This document shows positions 16,601-25,144 of a stretch of 64,000 nucleotides of DNA, in pieces. The notes beneath the pieces were generated by a model. It saw only the letters and a list, made by a program, of their open reading frames with translations, ran no database searches and was not told where the DNA came from. Position 1 is the first letter of the stretch; each line of letters starts with the position of its first letter. The stretch covers positions 13,308 through 77,307 of the forward strand of contig CAJTXN010000013.1 of the NCBI GenBank assembly GCA_910583605.1. Direction: 5' to 3'. The position numbers were made by a program, and so were the translations under genes. This stretch comes from an uncultured Lachnospiraceae bacterium. GTDB taxonomy: Bacteria > Bacillota > Clostridia > Lachnospirales > Lachnospiraceae.

Positions 16601-18973
16601 ATGTATTCCTTATTATTTATTGCTGCTAATAATATTAAGAAAAAGAAAAGTAATTCCGTCATTCTGTTATGCCTGGTCTCACTGTCTGTTTTATTGTTGT
16701 ATGTGAGCATTTCCATTTTAACAAATTCCGGAAAAGTTATGGATATGGCTTATGAGAAAGCTCATTCTGCTGATTATTATTTTATGTCTTCCAGTGACAA
16801 AACGGAAGAACTGACAGCATTGATGAAAGAACAGCCGGAGGTAGAGGAATTTGAAACGGAAGAATGTTTGTATATCCTGGATGCACGATATCATAAAGAA
16901 TCCGGAAAAGAAAAAACATATCAGTTTATATTTGGTTCCATAGATACGGAAAGAAGAATAGGTAAATTACAGCAGGAGTCAGAAAACAGTTTAACGGAAA
17001 GTAAAATTTCTGATAATAGTATTCTTTTACCATACTATCTGAAAGCAGACGGAAGTTTTAAAGAAGGCGATATCCTGTTTCTTTCATTAAGGGGAATAGA
17101 ATATAAATTTATAGTTTCCGGTTTTGTTGAGGATCCATTGTTTGCAACACCGTTAAATATTAGTGTCTATAAATGCTATATTACGGAAAAATGTATGCAG
17201 GATATATTAAGCAGGGAACCGGAATTAAATAATAATGTGCATCAGGAATACAAAGTCAGATTAAAAAAGGGCGAAAGTTCTTCGGTGTTTGAGAAAAAGA
17301 TGTCAGAGTTAATTTCAACGGAAATTCCGGATCTGGAGGGACAGACGAATCTGGAACTTAATTATGAAGTGATGCGGGAAGGAAATATGGTACTTTCAGA
17401 TATAGTTATGGAAGTTATGCTTGTTTTTTCTATACTGCTTATTTTTATCGGTTTGATTATTATACGGTTCAGTGTAAGAAGTTTTGTGGAAGAAAACATG
17501 AAAAATATTGGAATTCTTAAGTCTTCCGGATATACCGGAAAACAATTACAGAGAGCTTCCATCTTAGAAATTATGGGAATTACTTTCATAGGAGTTGCTA
17601 TTGGCCTGCTGTTGGGGGCAGTCTGCAGTAGCCCGATAGGAAATCTGGAAGCATCGATTATAGGTCTTCGCTGGAGTCAGATTTTTGATTACCGTGCAGC
17701 AGTGATATCCTGTGGTCTGGTCTTGATTCTGGTATTGGCAGCAACCGCTTCCGTCAGCCGGATATATCGGAAAGTTACAGTTTTGGATGCCTTAAGAGGA
17801 GGAATTCATACACATAATTTTAAAAAAAATTATTTCTCATTTGAGACCGGTGGGTTGCCGGAATCCATGACATTAGGATTAAAAAGCATAATGGGAGAAA
17901 AAATAAAAAGTTTGTCAATTCTTTGTATTATAATACTTTTAAGTTTTACCAGCTGCGTAGGATTTTCACTATATCAAAACTTTTCCAGGGATTATACAAA
18001 TGTGTTAAAAATAGCAGGGCTTGAACTGGGAACGGCTGTGGTTACAGGAGGGAATCTGGAACAGATTCAGGAACGTGTAGAAGCATGGGAGGAAATCCTT
18101 TTTACCAATCTGAATGAAACGGTAAATGTGAAAATTATAAACGGTGACAGAAAGATATCTTTGAGCTGTGATGTATGGGAAAAACCGGAGCGTCTAAAGA
18201 ATGAATTAATGGTTAAAGGGCGTATGCTGAAAAATGATAATGAAATTGTCCTGACGACCAAGGCGGCAAAGAGAATAGGAGCGGATGTAGGTGATGTGGT
18301 ATATGTAGAATGTAAAGGAGAGAGGAAAGAGTATATTATATCCGGTATTGACCAGAAAATACAGCACCTTGGTATTAGAGGAATATTAAGTGTTGAAGGT
18401 GCAAAACGATTAGATGTATGGAATCCGAATTCGTTTTTGTATCTTTATGCCGGAGAGAATGTCTCTTATAACAAATTGGAAAAACGTCTGAAAGAAGAAT
18501 TTAATGAAATCAGTATAATGGATAGTCAGAAACAGGCAGAAACGGCAATATCCAGTGTTTCTATGGGAATGAAATGGATTTGTATTGTATTTGTTATTAT
18601 AACAATATTAGTGGTTATAATGATAGTTATGTTGCTGATTTGGTCTAAAATAATAAAAGAGCGTAAAAATTACGGGATATATAAAGCGATAGGATATACT
18701 ACGAGACAGTTGATTCTGCAGACAATGATGTCAAATCTGCCGATTATGTTAATCGGTTCCATAATCGGCAGTTTTATATCCATTTATATGACAAACCCAT
18801 TGGTAACCCTTTGTCTGTCGATGTTTGGTATTCAGAAAATTGAAATGGTGATTTATCCCCGTTATCTGATTATTACAATTGCAGGAATTGTAATAACGGC
18901 AGCATTGGTATCATGGATTTGTTCTAGCAGAATTCGCCGGATTGAACCGGTTAAAATGTTAGTGGAGGAGTAA
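16601..18973 (+). CDS. FtsX-type ABC transporter permease
   Basis: 790-aa membrane protein: transmembrane segment 1 at about residues 17-38, a large extracellular domain (about 40-265), three transmembrane segments with FtsX motifs (about 270-395), a second segment near 445-465, another extracellular domain of about 200 residues, and a final FtsX triplet (about 665-785). This two-repeat arrangement matches LolE/YtrF-like permeases rather than the 10-TM BceB with one large loop. The ATG at 16601 has GGGGTGG at good spacing, 2 nt after the ATPase stop. It probably exports or disengages hydrophobic peptides or lipids. Confidence 0.93.
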   Translation: MYSLLFIAANNIKKKKSNSVILLCLVSLSVLLLYVSISILTNSGKVMDMAYEKAHSADYYFMSSSDKTEELTALMKEQPEVEEFETEECLYILDARYHKESGKEKTYQFIFGSIDTERRIGKLQQESENSLTESKISDNSILLPYYLKADGSFKEGDILFLSLRGIEYKFIVSGFVEDPLFATPLNISVYKCYITEKCMQDILSREPELNNNVHQEYKVRLKKGESSSVFEKKMSELISTEIPDLEGQTNLELNYEVMREGNMVLSDIVMEVMLVFSILLIFIGLIIIRFSVRSFVEENMKNIGILKSSGYTGKQLQRASILEIMGITFIGVAIGLLLGAVCSSPIGNLEASIIGLRWSQIFDYRAAVISCGLVLILVLAATASVSRIYRKVTVLDALRGGIHTHNFKKNYFSFETGGLPESMTLGLKSIMGEKIKSLSILCIIILLSFTSCVGFSLYQNFSRDYTNVLKIAGLELGTAVVTGGNLEQIQERVEAWEEILFTNLNETVNVKIINGDRKISLSCDVWEKPERLKNELMVKGRMLKNDNEIVLTTKAAKRIGADVGDVVYVECKGERKEYIISGIDQKIQHLGIRGILSVEGAKRLDVWNPNSFLYLYAGENVSYNKLEKRLKEEFNEISIMDSQKQAETAISSVSMGMKWICIVFVIITILVVIMIVMLLIWSKIIKERKNYGIYKAIGYTTRQLILQTMMSNLPIMLIGSIIGSFISIYMTNPLVTLCLSMFGIQKIEMVIYPRYLIITIAGIVITAALVSWICSSRIRRIEPVKMLVEE

Positions 18974-18977
18974 TTGT

Positions 18978-19190
18978 TCAGTCTCCGCCTGGTCCGTCCC
19001 GACGTTCCCGGTTATCCTCACGAACCACATATTTTGATGTGGAAGAATCGGTATCAGAATCTGTCTGATACTCATTTGGGGATTTTGAAGCGGATTCGGC
19101 ACTTCGTTTTACATTTTTATTGGTTCTGTGACAGTTGCTGAATTTTTCGGAATGACAGCAGGATTTCTTATTTGATTCCTGATTATGCAT
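18978..19190 (-). CDS. Small Cys/Ser-rich protein ending in ERRDGPGGD
   Basis: 70-aa hydrophilic protein with a strong ribosome binding site (AAAGGAGC, 6-nt spacing) on the minus strand. It has three cysteines in the first 20 residues (SCCHSEKFSNCH), a polar low-complexity middle, and a C-terminus ERRDGPGGD that I recall from small uncharacterised clostridial proteins. Its promoter region is shared head-to-head with the Rieske oxidoreductase. It lies tail-to-tail with the permease, 4 nt apart. Function unknown; it might be a spore or metal-binding small protein. Confidence 0.65.
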   Translation of the reverse strand: MHNQESNKKSCCHSEKFSNCHRTNKNVKRSAESASKSPNEYQTDSDTDSSTSKYVVREDNRERRDGPGGD

Positions 19191-19308
19191 AATAAAGCTC
19201 CTTTCATTATTATTAATATAGTTTTACACAAAAGCAGCAGAATAATCTGGTAATAATTACACAGACTATTAAAAAATAATGAAAGCATGGCTGGAGGCAG
19301 AATGGCAT

Positions 19309-20757
19309 ATGGAATCAATCTGGAGTGAAGAAGTTACAATACCTCCGCGCAAGGAGATGATAGGAGGCTTAAATACACAGGTGGCTGTGATTGGTGCAGG
19401 AATGGCGGGACTGCTGACTGCCTTTTTTCTGACCGGGCGGGGATATAATGTGATCGTTCTGGAGGCAGAACGGATTGCTGGAGGGCAGACGAAGCATACC
19501 ACGGCTAAGATTACGGGACAGCATGGATTAATTTACGATAAATTAATCCGAAACTGCGGCATGGAGAAAGCAGGATTATATGCAGAGGCAAATGAATCGG
19601 CAATCAGGGAATATCAGAAAATCATTGAAGAAAAGAATATTGAATGTGACTTTCAGCGGCTGCCTTCCTTTCTTTATTCCGAAAAACATGCAGAACCGTT
19701 GATGGCAGAAGCGGATGCTGCTGCCGCACTGGGGATCAAAGCATATTTTACCAGAAAAAATAAACTTCCGTTTCCTACGGCAGGGGCGGTTTGCTTTGAA
19801 GACCAGGCACAGTTTCATCCGCTGAAATTTATCAGAGCAATCGGGGAAGGGCTTACCGTTTTCGAAAATTCACGGGTGATTTCCGTAAAACAGCATGTAA
19901 TCTATACGGAAAGAGGAACGGTTACGGCGGAAAATATTGTTTTTGCCACCCATTATCCGTTTATAAACGCACCAGGCTTTTATTTTATCCGGCAGCATCA
20001 GGAGCGAAGTTATGTATTGGCTCTTTCTAATGCGGAAAAACTGGACGGAATGTATTATGGAATTGACAAAGAAGCGCTTTCCTTTCGAAACAGCGGAGAT
20101 ATCCTGCTGTTAGGTGGCGGAGCACACCGGACCGGGGAAAACCGGGAAGGAGGTTCCTATGAGATGCTGAGAAAAGAGGCACGAAAGCTGTATCCAAATG
20201 CTACAGAAATTGCACACTGGTCGGCACAGGATTGTATGCCCCATGATGAAATACCGTTTATTGGGAAATATTCTAAATTCAGACCTTACTGGTATGTGGC
20301 AACAGGATTTAAAAAATGGGGTATGACAAGTTCCATGATTTCGGCAATGCTTATCAGTGACCTGATTCAGGGAAAAGAAAATAAATATGCCGAATTATTT
20401 AAACCTCAAAGATTTTATTGCCGGGCATCAATGAAAAATCTTCTGAAGGACCTTGGAAAAAGTACGAAAGGACTGGTAAAAGGAAGTTTCCATTTTCCAT
20501 TCTCATCTGTTGAAAAGCTTCCGGAGGGGCATGGTGGAATTGTCAGAAAAGGCTTAAAACGATATGGGGTATATAAGGATGAGCAGGGAATCATACATCA
20601 GATATCTGCAAAATGTCCTCATATGGGCTGTGAACTGGAATGGAATCCCGATGAATTAAGCTGGGACTGTCCCTGCCATGGCTCAAGGTATGACTACGAT
20701 GGAAAACTGTTGGATAATCCGGCGCAGATAAACAAACATTATACGGAAAATGATTAA
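19309..20757 (+). CDS. FAD-dependent oxidoreductase with C-terminal Rieske [2Fe-2S] domain
   Basis: 482-aa two-domain enzyme. Residues about 20-370 form a DAO-type FAD fold (VAVIGAGMAGLLTAFFL; ending YWYVATGFKKWGMTSSMIS). Residues about 400-482 form a Rieske domain with both cluster motifs, CPHMGC and CPCHGSRYDYDG. The family (YhfW/IgrA-like) is common in Firmicutes and its substrate is generally unknown; it would pass electrons between flavin and the iron-sulphur cluster. The start at 19309 (GGAGG upstream) is preferred over an ATG 30 nt earlier without a site. It has no signal peptide. Confidence 0.9.
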   Translation: MESIWSEEVTIPPRKEMIGGLNTQVAVIGAGMAGLLTAFFLTGRGYNVIVLEAERIAGGQTKHTTAKITGQHGLIYDKLIRNCGMEKAGLYAEANESAIREYQKIIEEKNIECDFQRLPSFLYSEKHAEPLMAEADAAAALGIKAYFTRKNKLPFPTAGAVCFEDQAQFHPLKFIRAIGEGLTVFENSRVISVKQHVIYTERGTVTAENIVFATHYPFINAPGFYFIRQHQERSYVLALSNAEKLDGMYYGIDKEALSFRNSGDILLLGGGAHRTGENREGGSYEMLRKEARKLYPNATEIAHWSAQDCMPHDEIPFIGKYSKFRPYWYVATGFKKWGMTSSMISAMLISDLIQGKENKYAELFKPQRFYCRASMKNLLKDLGKSTKGLVKGSFHFPFSSVEKLPEGHGGIVRKGLKRYGVYKDEQGIIHQISAKCPHMGCELEWNPDELSWDCPCHGSRYDYDGKLLDNPAQINKHYTEND

Positions 20758-20810
20758 AAGAATTAGTATTTGATAGTAAATATTAATGGTATGACAATGG
20801 ATATAAATAT

Positions 20811-20851
20811 ACTGCCTCCCGGTTATTTGGTTTAAATAGCCGGGAGGCAGT
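20811..20851. terminator. Bidirectional terminator hairpin
   Basis: A strong stem (ACTGCCTCCCGG / CCGGGAGGCAGT, extended by an ATT/AAT part) between the convergent oxidoreductase and trpB genes. Confidence 0.7.
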
Positions 20852-20890
20852 AAAATATTGTAAGTTCAAAAATTAATTATATATCAGTGT

Positions 20891-22273
20891 TTATTCATTG
20901 CCGGGAAATTTTGGGATTCCGTCAAATCCAACCTGTAATTCCGCATCCGTTGGAATATAATCAGACATTTCTCCGTCATTGAATTTCTGATAAGCCACCA
21001 TATCAAAATATCCGGTGCCGGTTAAACCAAATAAGATGGTCTTTTCTTCCCCGGTTTCCTTGCATTTTAAAGCTTCATCAATTGCTACACGGATGGCATG
21101 GCTGCTTTCCGGAGCCGGCAGGATACCTTCGATTCGTGCGAACTGCTGGGCTGCCTGGAATACCGATGTCTGTTCCACGGAAACCGCTTCCATGTAACCA
21201 TCTGCATATAACTGTGACAGGGTGGAGCTCATACCATGATAACGCAGTCCGCCGGCATGATTTGCGGAAGGAATAAAGCCGCTTCCCAGAGTATACATTT
21301 TAGACAGAGGGCAGACCATTCCGGTATCACAGAAGTCGTAACGGAACTTACCTCTTGTAAAGCTTGGGCAGGAGGCCGGTTCTACGGCAATAAATCGATA
21401 GTCTTTTTCTCCCCGCAGTTTTTCACCCATAAACGGAGAAATCAAACCACCCAGGTTGGAACCGCCGCCGGCACAGCCGATTATGATATCCGGAGTGACA
21501 CCGTATTTATCCAGTGCGATTTTTGACTCCAGACCGATAACGCTCTGGTGTAATAATACCTGATTTAACACGCTTCCAAGTACATAACGGTATCCTTCGT
21601 TTGAAGTGGCTGCTTCAACCGCTTCGGATATGGCGCAGCCAAGACTTCCGCTGGTTCCCGGATGTTCTGCCAGTATTTTTTTACCGATTTCCGTGCTCAT
21701 GGAAGGGGAAGGAGTTACGGAAGCACCGTAGGTTCTCATGACTTCCCGACGGAACGGTTTTTGTTCATAAGATACTTTTACCATATAGACCTTACAGTCC
21801 AGTTCCAGATATGCGCATGCCATAGAAAGTGCAGTACCCCACTGTCCGGCTCCGGTTTCCGTGGTAACGCCCTTCAGACCCTGTTTCTTGGCATAATAGG
21901 CCTGGGCAATGGCAGAATTCAGTTTATGGCTTCCGCTGGTATTATTTCCTTCAAATTTATAATAGATTTTAGCCGGTGTATCCAGCGCTTTTTCTAGACA
22001 ATAAGCTCTGACAAGAGGCGCCGGACGATACATTTTGTAGAAATTCCGTATTTCCTCCGGAATATCAATATATGCCGTATCATTGTCTAATTCCTGCTTA
22101 ATCAGTTCATCACAGAATACCGGTCTTAAATCTTCATAACCCATTGGCTGTAAAGTTGCAGGATTTAATAACGGCGCCGGTTTGTTGGTCATATCAGCAC
22201 GGACATTGTACCATTGTTGCGGCATTTCGCTTTCTTCAAGATAGATTTTGTAAGGAATTGTTTTTTCACTCAT
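20891..22273 (-). CDS. trpB: TrpB2-type tryptophan synthase beta chain
   Basis: 460-aa PLP enzyme of the TrpB2 class, longer than TrpB1 (about 400 aa). It has the PLP lysine in NTSGSHKLNSA, the phosphate loop GCAGGGSNLGG and the TrpB2-type N-terminus EMPQQWYNVRAD. It condenses indole with serine to make tryptophan and does not need TrpA. No other trp gene is nearby, which suggests indole salvage. Expression is controlled by a T-box leader with a UGG (Trp) specifier. The start follows AAAGGAGAG. Confidence 0.95.
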   Translation of the reverse strand: MSEKTIPYKIYLEESEMPQQWYNVRADMTNKPAPLLNPATLQPMGYEDLRPVFCDELIKQELDNDTAYIDIPEEIRNFYKMYRPAPLVRAYCLEKALDTPAKIYYKFEGNNTSGSHKLNSAIAQAYYAKKQGLKGVTTETGAGQWGTALSMACAYLELDCKVYMVKVSYEQKPFRREVMRTYGASVTPSPSMSTEIGKKILAEHPGTSGSLGCAISEAVEAATSNEGYRYVLGSVLNQVLLHQSVIGLESKIALDKYGVTPDIIIGCAGGGSNLGGLISPFMGEKLRGEKDYRFIAVEPASCPSFTRGKFRYDFCDTGMVCPLSKMYTLGSGFIPSANHAGGLRYHGMSSTLSQLYADGYMEAVSVEQTSVFQAAQQFARIEGILPAPESSHAIRVAIDEALKCKETGEEKTILFGLTGTGYFDMVAYQKFNDGEMSDYIPTDAELQVGFDGIPKFPGNE

Positions 22274-22310
22274 GATTTTGCTCTCCTTTATATAATATAT
22301 GATATGTTCG

Positions 22311-22603
22311 GGAAAAGAAAAACACTCTTATCCCGACAACTGCCGGGACAAGAGTGTGATATATCACTCCTGCGGTGCCACCCCGCTTAACGTGCTAACG
22401 TTCGCTCACTGCATACAACCATATGCTAATACGGATTACGGTGTATTAAGCCGTCGCATCTACGGACAGATATCCGTTCGAATTGCCCTCAGGAGCCCAT
22501 TCTTCCAAGCATATCCAACTGCATTCTCACCAACAGCAGCTCTCTTTGTGGAATCTGACAGGGAATACTTCCTCTCCGTCAACGGTTTTAAAATATAACT
22601 ATA
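22311..22603 (-). promoter_or_regulatory. T-box riboswitch, tryptophan specifier
   Basis: On the minus strand: a stem I AG-bulge region (AGAGAGCTGC), then GAA-TGG-GCTCCTGAG with the specifier TGG at 22497-22499, the T-box core GGGTGGCACCGC (rc of about 22371-22382), and a terminator stem 22322-22357 followed by a U-run. The layout matches the Tyr T-box in this window position by position. Uncharged tRNA-Trp should stabilise the antiterminator and turn on trpB. Confidence 0.93.
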
Positions 22604-22609
22604 GTTAAA

Positions 22610-22638
22610 ATTATATTGGAATTCAGAGAAAATGTCAA
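22610..22638 (-). promoter_or_regulatory. Consensus sigma-A promoter of the trpB leader
   Basis: TTGACA, 17-nt spacer, TATAAT: both hexamers perfect on the minus strand, just upstream of the T-box leader. Confidence 0.88.
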
Positions 22639-22700
22639 TTCTTTTTTATTGACTTTTATTTAAAATCCAGAACCTGCAATAAACAGGATGCGGAACACAG

Positions 22701-22731
22701 AAAAGCCGGGCTGTTCCGAGTCCGGCTTTTT
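22701..22731 (-). terminator. Rho-independent terminator of the SOD gene
   Basis: The stem AAAAGCCGG/CCGGCTTTT with a 12-nt loop lies directly after the SOD stop codon and ends in a T-run on either strand. Confidence 0.8.
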
Positions 22732-22733
22732 AT

Positions 22734-23222
22734 CTATTTTTTCTTCAGCAGCCGTATTACGCCGCATCCAATCTTATCTCCGGAATTACCGGATGGCTGG
22801 CTTGTAAAGTCATCGGCCTTACCGTGAATGACTATGGACCGGTCAATAATTTCTTCAACGGAAAATTGTTTTGTATAGCATACACTGAAACCATAGCCCT
22901 GATTTCCCAGTATGGGAATTAAATCACCGGCATGAAAAGGATGAGGCATATTCGCAGGATTATAGTGATTTCCTGTTTTATCAAACGGCGGCATACAGTT
23001 ACCAAATTCATGTATATGCATGGCATAGAAATTAAAAGAATTTTTTTCGGAACTGTTCGGCAGTCCGAACAGTTCTGCAGCGACTAATGTACCACCGAAA
23101 GGTGTGGAGAAAAATTTAACACAGCCGTTTAAGTTGGGAACGGAATCACTTCCGGTTATCCATGCGGCAGCATCGGGCTCGTTTGCAAATAAAAGATCGG
23201 AAAAGGTTGCTTCTGGTGTCAT
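22734..23222 (-). CDS. Cu/Zn superoxide dismutase family protein
   Basis: 162-aa protein with the ligand pattern of Cu/Zn SODs: Cu ligands in MHIHEFG and the later IVIHGKADDF, bridging and Zn ligands in GNHYNPANMPHPFHAGDL, and Cys pair GNC / IGCG for the structural disulphide. It also has the active-site-edge stretch SQPSGNSGDKIGCGVI. It would dismute superoxide to oxygen and peroxide. No signal peptide is visible, unlike most bacterial SodC proteins. The ATG follows GGAGGT. It is a single-gene unit between terminators. Confidence 0.88.
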   Translation of the reverse strand: MTPEATFSDLLFANEPDAAAWITGSDSVPNLNGCVKFFSTPFGGTLVAAELFGLPNSSEKNSFNFYAMHIHEFGNCMPPFDKTGNHYNPANMPHPFHAGDLIPILGNQGYGFSVCYTKQFSVEEIIDRSIVIHGKADDFTSQPSGNSGDKIGCGVIRLLKKK

Positions 23223-23438
23223 TTGGGAACCTCCAATGGATTAATTTAATCAGGCGAATTAAGAGTTTTTATTATTGTATGCACATTGGAAAAAATTGCA
23301 TACACTGCGGAAATTCAATGGCGGCAGTATCCTAAGAAAATCTTAATAATTTCTAATGATAATTTTCATATAAGATTTTAATTAAATGGTTATAATATTT
23401 CCTGATTTGGATTATTGAAACAGAAAGGCTGATGTGAA

Positions 23439-24188
23439 ATGTATGAAAAAAAACTGACAGGAAAAAATCGAATCAGGAGAATTAAAAGAAAACGGCAGAT
23501 GCGGGCAGTCATTGGCGGCGGAATCTGTCTGATTCTTTGTATCATGGCAATTGGTTTAATGATAAATAAAATAGGGCATAAACAGGAAACAAATATTGCA
23601 GACATTTCGGAAACGGGAAAAGCGAATGTTATTACAACAGAAGAAACGGAACCTGAAGTCATTGATATCAGCAATGAAGTGGTCAAGGGAAAAATCCCGT
23701 TATTTCTGCAGTCCGATAAACGGTGGAAAAATAAAATATATGGGGATGACAAAATGGAGATTAACGGCTGCGGTCCTACCTGCCTGTCGATGGTGGTATG
23801 CGGATTAAGCGGAACGTCAAAATATGACCCTTATACGGTTGCCCAGCTGGCGGAAGCCAACGGTTACCATGTTTCCGGCTCCGGTTCTAAATGGACATTG
23901 ATGTCGGAAGGCGCCGGTTTACTGGGACTGACATCTCATGAAGTGATTTTTGACAAAGAACATATTAAGAGGGAACTGGAAGCGGGGAATCCGATCATAT
24001 GTGTTGTGGGCCCGGGAGATTTTACGACACAGGGACATTTTATTATACTGTGGAGCATAGATGATGATTATAATGTCAGAATTAAAGACCCGAACAGCAA
24101 AGAAAGAAGCAAAAAGCTGTGGGAGCTGGATAAAGTTATGCCGCAGATTCGGAATCTGTGGTCATACAGTTATGAGACAGAGACTTAA
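23439..24188 (+). CDS. Membrane-anchored C39-like cysteine peptidase
   Basis: 249-aa protein with a basic N-terminus, one transmembrane segment (about residues 25-46), a Thr/Glu-rich linker, and a C39_2 papain-like domain (about 85-249). The catalytic Cys is in INGCGPTCLSMVV and the His in QGHFIILWSIDD, followed by IKDPNS. The catalytic domain faces outside. No ABC exporter or bacteriocin precursor is adjacent, so it is a stand-alone surface peptidase or peptidase-like protein rather than a leader peptidase. The start ATG follows AGAAAGGCTGATG. Confidence 0.85.
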   Translation: MYEKKLTGKNRIRRIKRKRQMRAVIGGGICLILCIMAIGLMINKIGHKQETNIADISETGKANVITTEETEPEVIDISNEVVKGKIPLFLQSDKRWKNKIYGDDKMEINGCGPTCLSMVVCGLSGTSKYDPYTVAQLAEANGYHVSGSGSKWTLMSEGAGLLGLTSHEVIFDKEHIKRELEAGNPIICVVGPGDFTTQGHFIILWSIDDDYNVRIKDPNSKERSKKLWELDKVMPQIRNLWSYSYETET

Positions 24189-24245
24189 GTATATCCGCTT
24201 TTTGCTAAGAACACTTTTTCTGTTTTTCATAAACCGGAAACGGCA

Positions 24246-24938
24246 CTATTCCATAATCATTCCGATTAACGTTTCAATGTGAATTTTCATGGTACCCAGG
24301 CAGGGAACAGGACTTACACTGTCATTTAATAAAAGAGGCAGTTCCGTACAACCCAATATAACTGCTTCGATTTCACTTTCATTTTTCATATGTTCTATGA
24401 TATTTTGAAAATGTTTCAAAGTTTCTTCTTTTACGATACCATGTTCCAATTCCGTAGATATCTTATCATTTATAAATTTCATTTCTTCCATTTGAGGAGT
24501 AATAATTTCAATATTGCTGTCATGGAAAGGCGCTTTATAAATTTCACCTGTCATTGTGAAAATAGTACCGAGTAGTCCTAATTTGTGTTTGCCTGAACGG
24601 ATTGCTTCATCCCTTGTTGCATCAATGATACTTACTAACGGAATCTCTGATTGCTCCTGCAGTCTTTCAAAGACAATATGCGGTGTATTCGCAGTCAATG
24701 CCGCAAAATCGGCTCCGCTGTTAATAAGATTATTAATCGCATTCATAAGATATTTTGTTAATTCATCATATTTTTGTTCACTGCAGAGTCGCAGAACATC
24801 AAAGACATTTACGCTTTCAATCGTAAGGTTTGGAAATATATCTTTTTCTGTTCTGTTTTGTACACCATAAACAATATCGTGATAGTAAGGTATTGTTGAT
24901 TCCGGTCCCATACCTCCCACCAAACCTAATTTTTTCAT
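24246..24938 (-). CDS. Aspartate/glutamate racemase family protein
   Basis: 230-aa member of the PLP-independent Asp/Glu racemase family: N-terminal GLVGGMGPEST..YY, then TANTPHIVF, and GCTELPLLL near the C-terminus. The second catalytic Cys (GCTE) is present. At the first site the residue before Asn-Thr is Ala rather than Cys, a deviation shared in spirit by single-Cys racemases such as E. coli YgeA. It could act on one stereoisomer or on another substrate. The ATG follows GAGGTG. Confidence 0.88.
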   Translation of the reverse strand: MKKLGLVGGMGPESTIPYYHDIVYGVQNRTEKDIFPNLTIESVNVFDVLRLCSEQKYDELTKYLMNAINNLINSGADFAALTANTPHIVFERLQEQSEIPLVSIIDATRDEAIRSGKHKLGLLGTIFTMTGEIYKAPFHDSNIEIITPQMEEMKFINDKISTELEHGIVKEETLKHFQNIIEHMKNESEIEAVILGCTELPLLLNDSVSPVPCLGTMKIHIETLIGMIME

Positions 24939-25065
24939 TTCAGCACCTCAAATCTCAATATAAAATCGCTTAATAATAGTATTCTAACATAGGAACTCGT
25001 ATAATACCATTTAATATTTAAAAATTTATATTGTATGTGCAGCAGAAAATGATAAAAGGCATGTC

Positions 25066-25094
25066 TTGCCATTTTCTTCAAAATTTTCTATAAT
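25066..25094 (+). promoter_or_regulatory. sigma-A promoter of the methyltransferase gene
   Basis: TTGCCA, 17-nt spacer, TATAAT, 50 nt before the start codon. Confidence 0.7.
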
Positions 25095-25144
25095 AGCCGT
25101 ATAAATCATGTCTGCACAGGCAGAAGGAGCGAAGGGCAGAGCAA

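Noticed and set aside
23439..24188. C39 peptidase as part of a bacteriocin exporter
   Set aside because: No ABC transporter, precursor peptide or immunity gene is adjacent and the domain is tethered outside the membrane.
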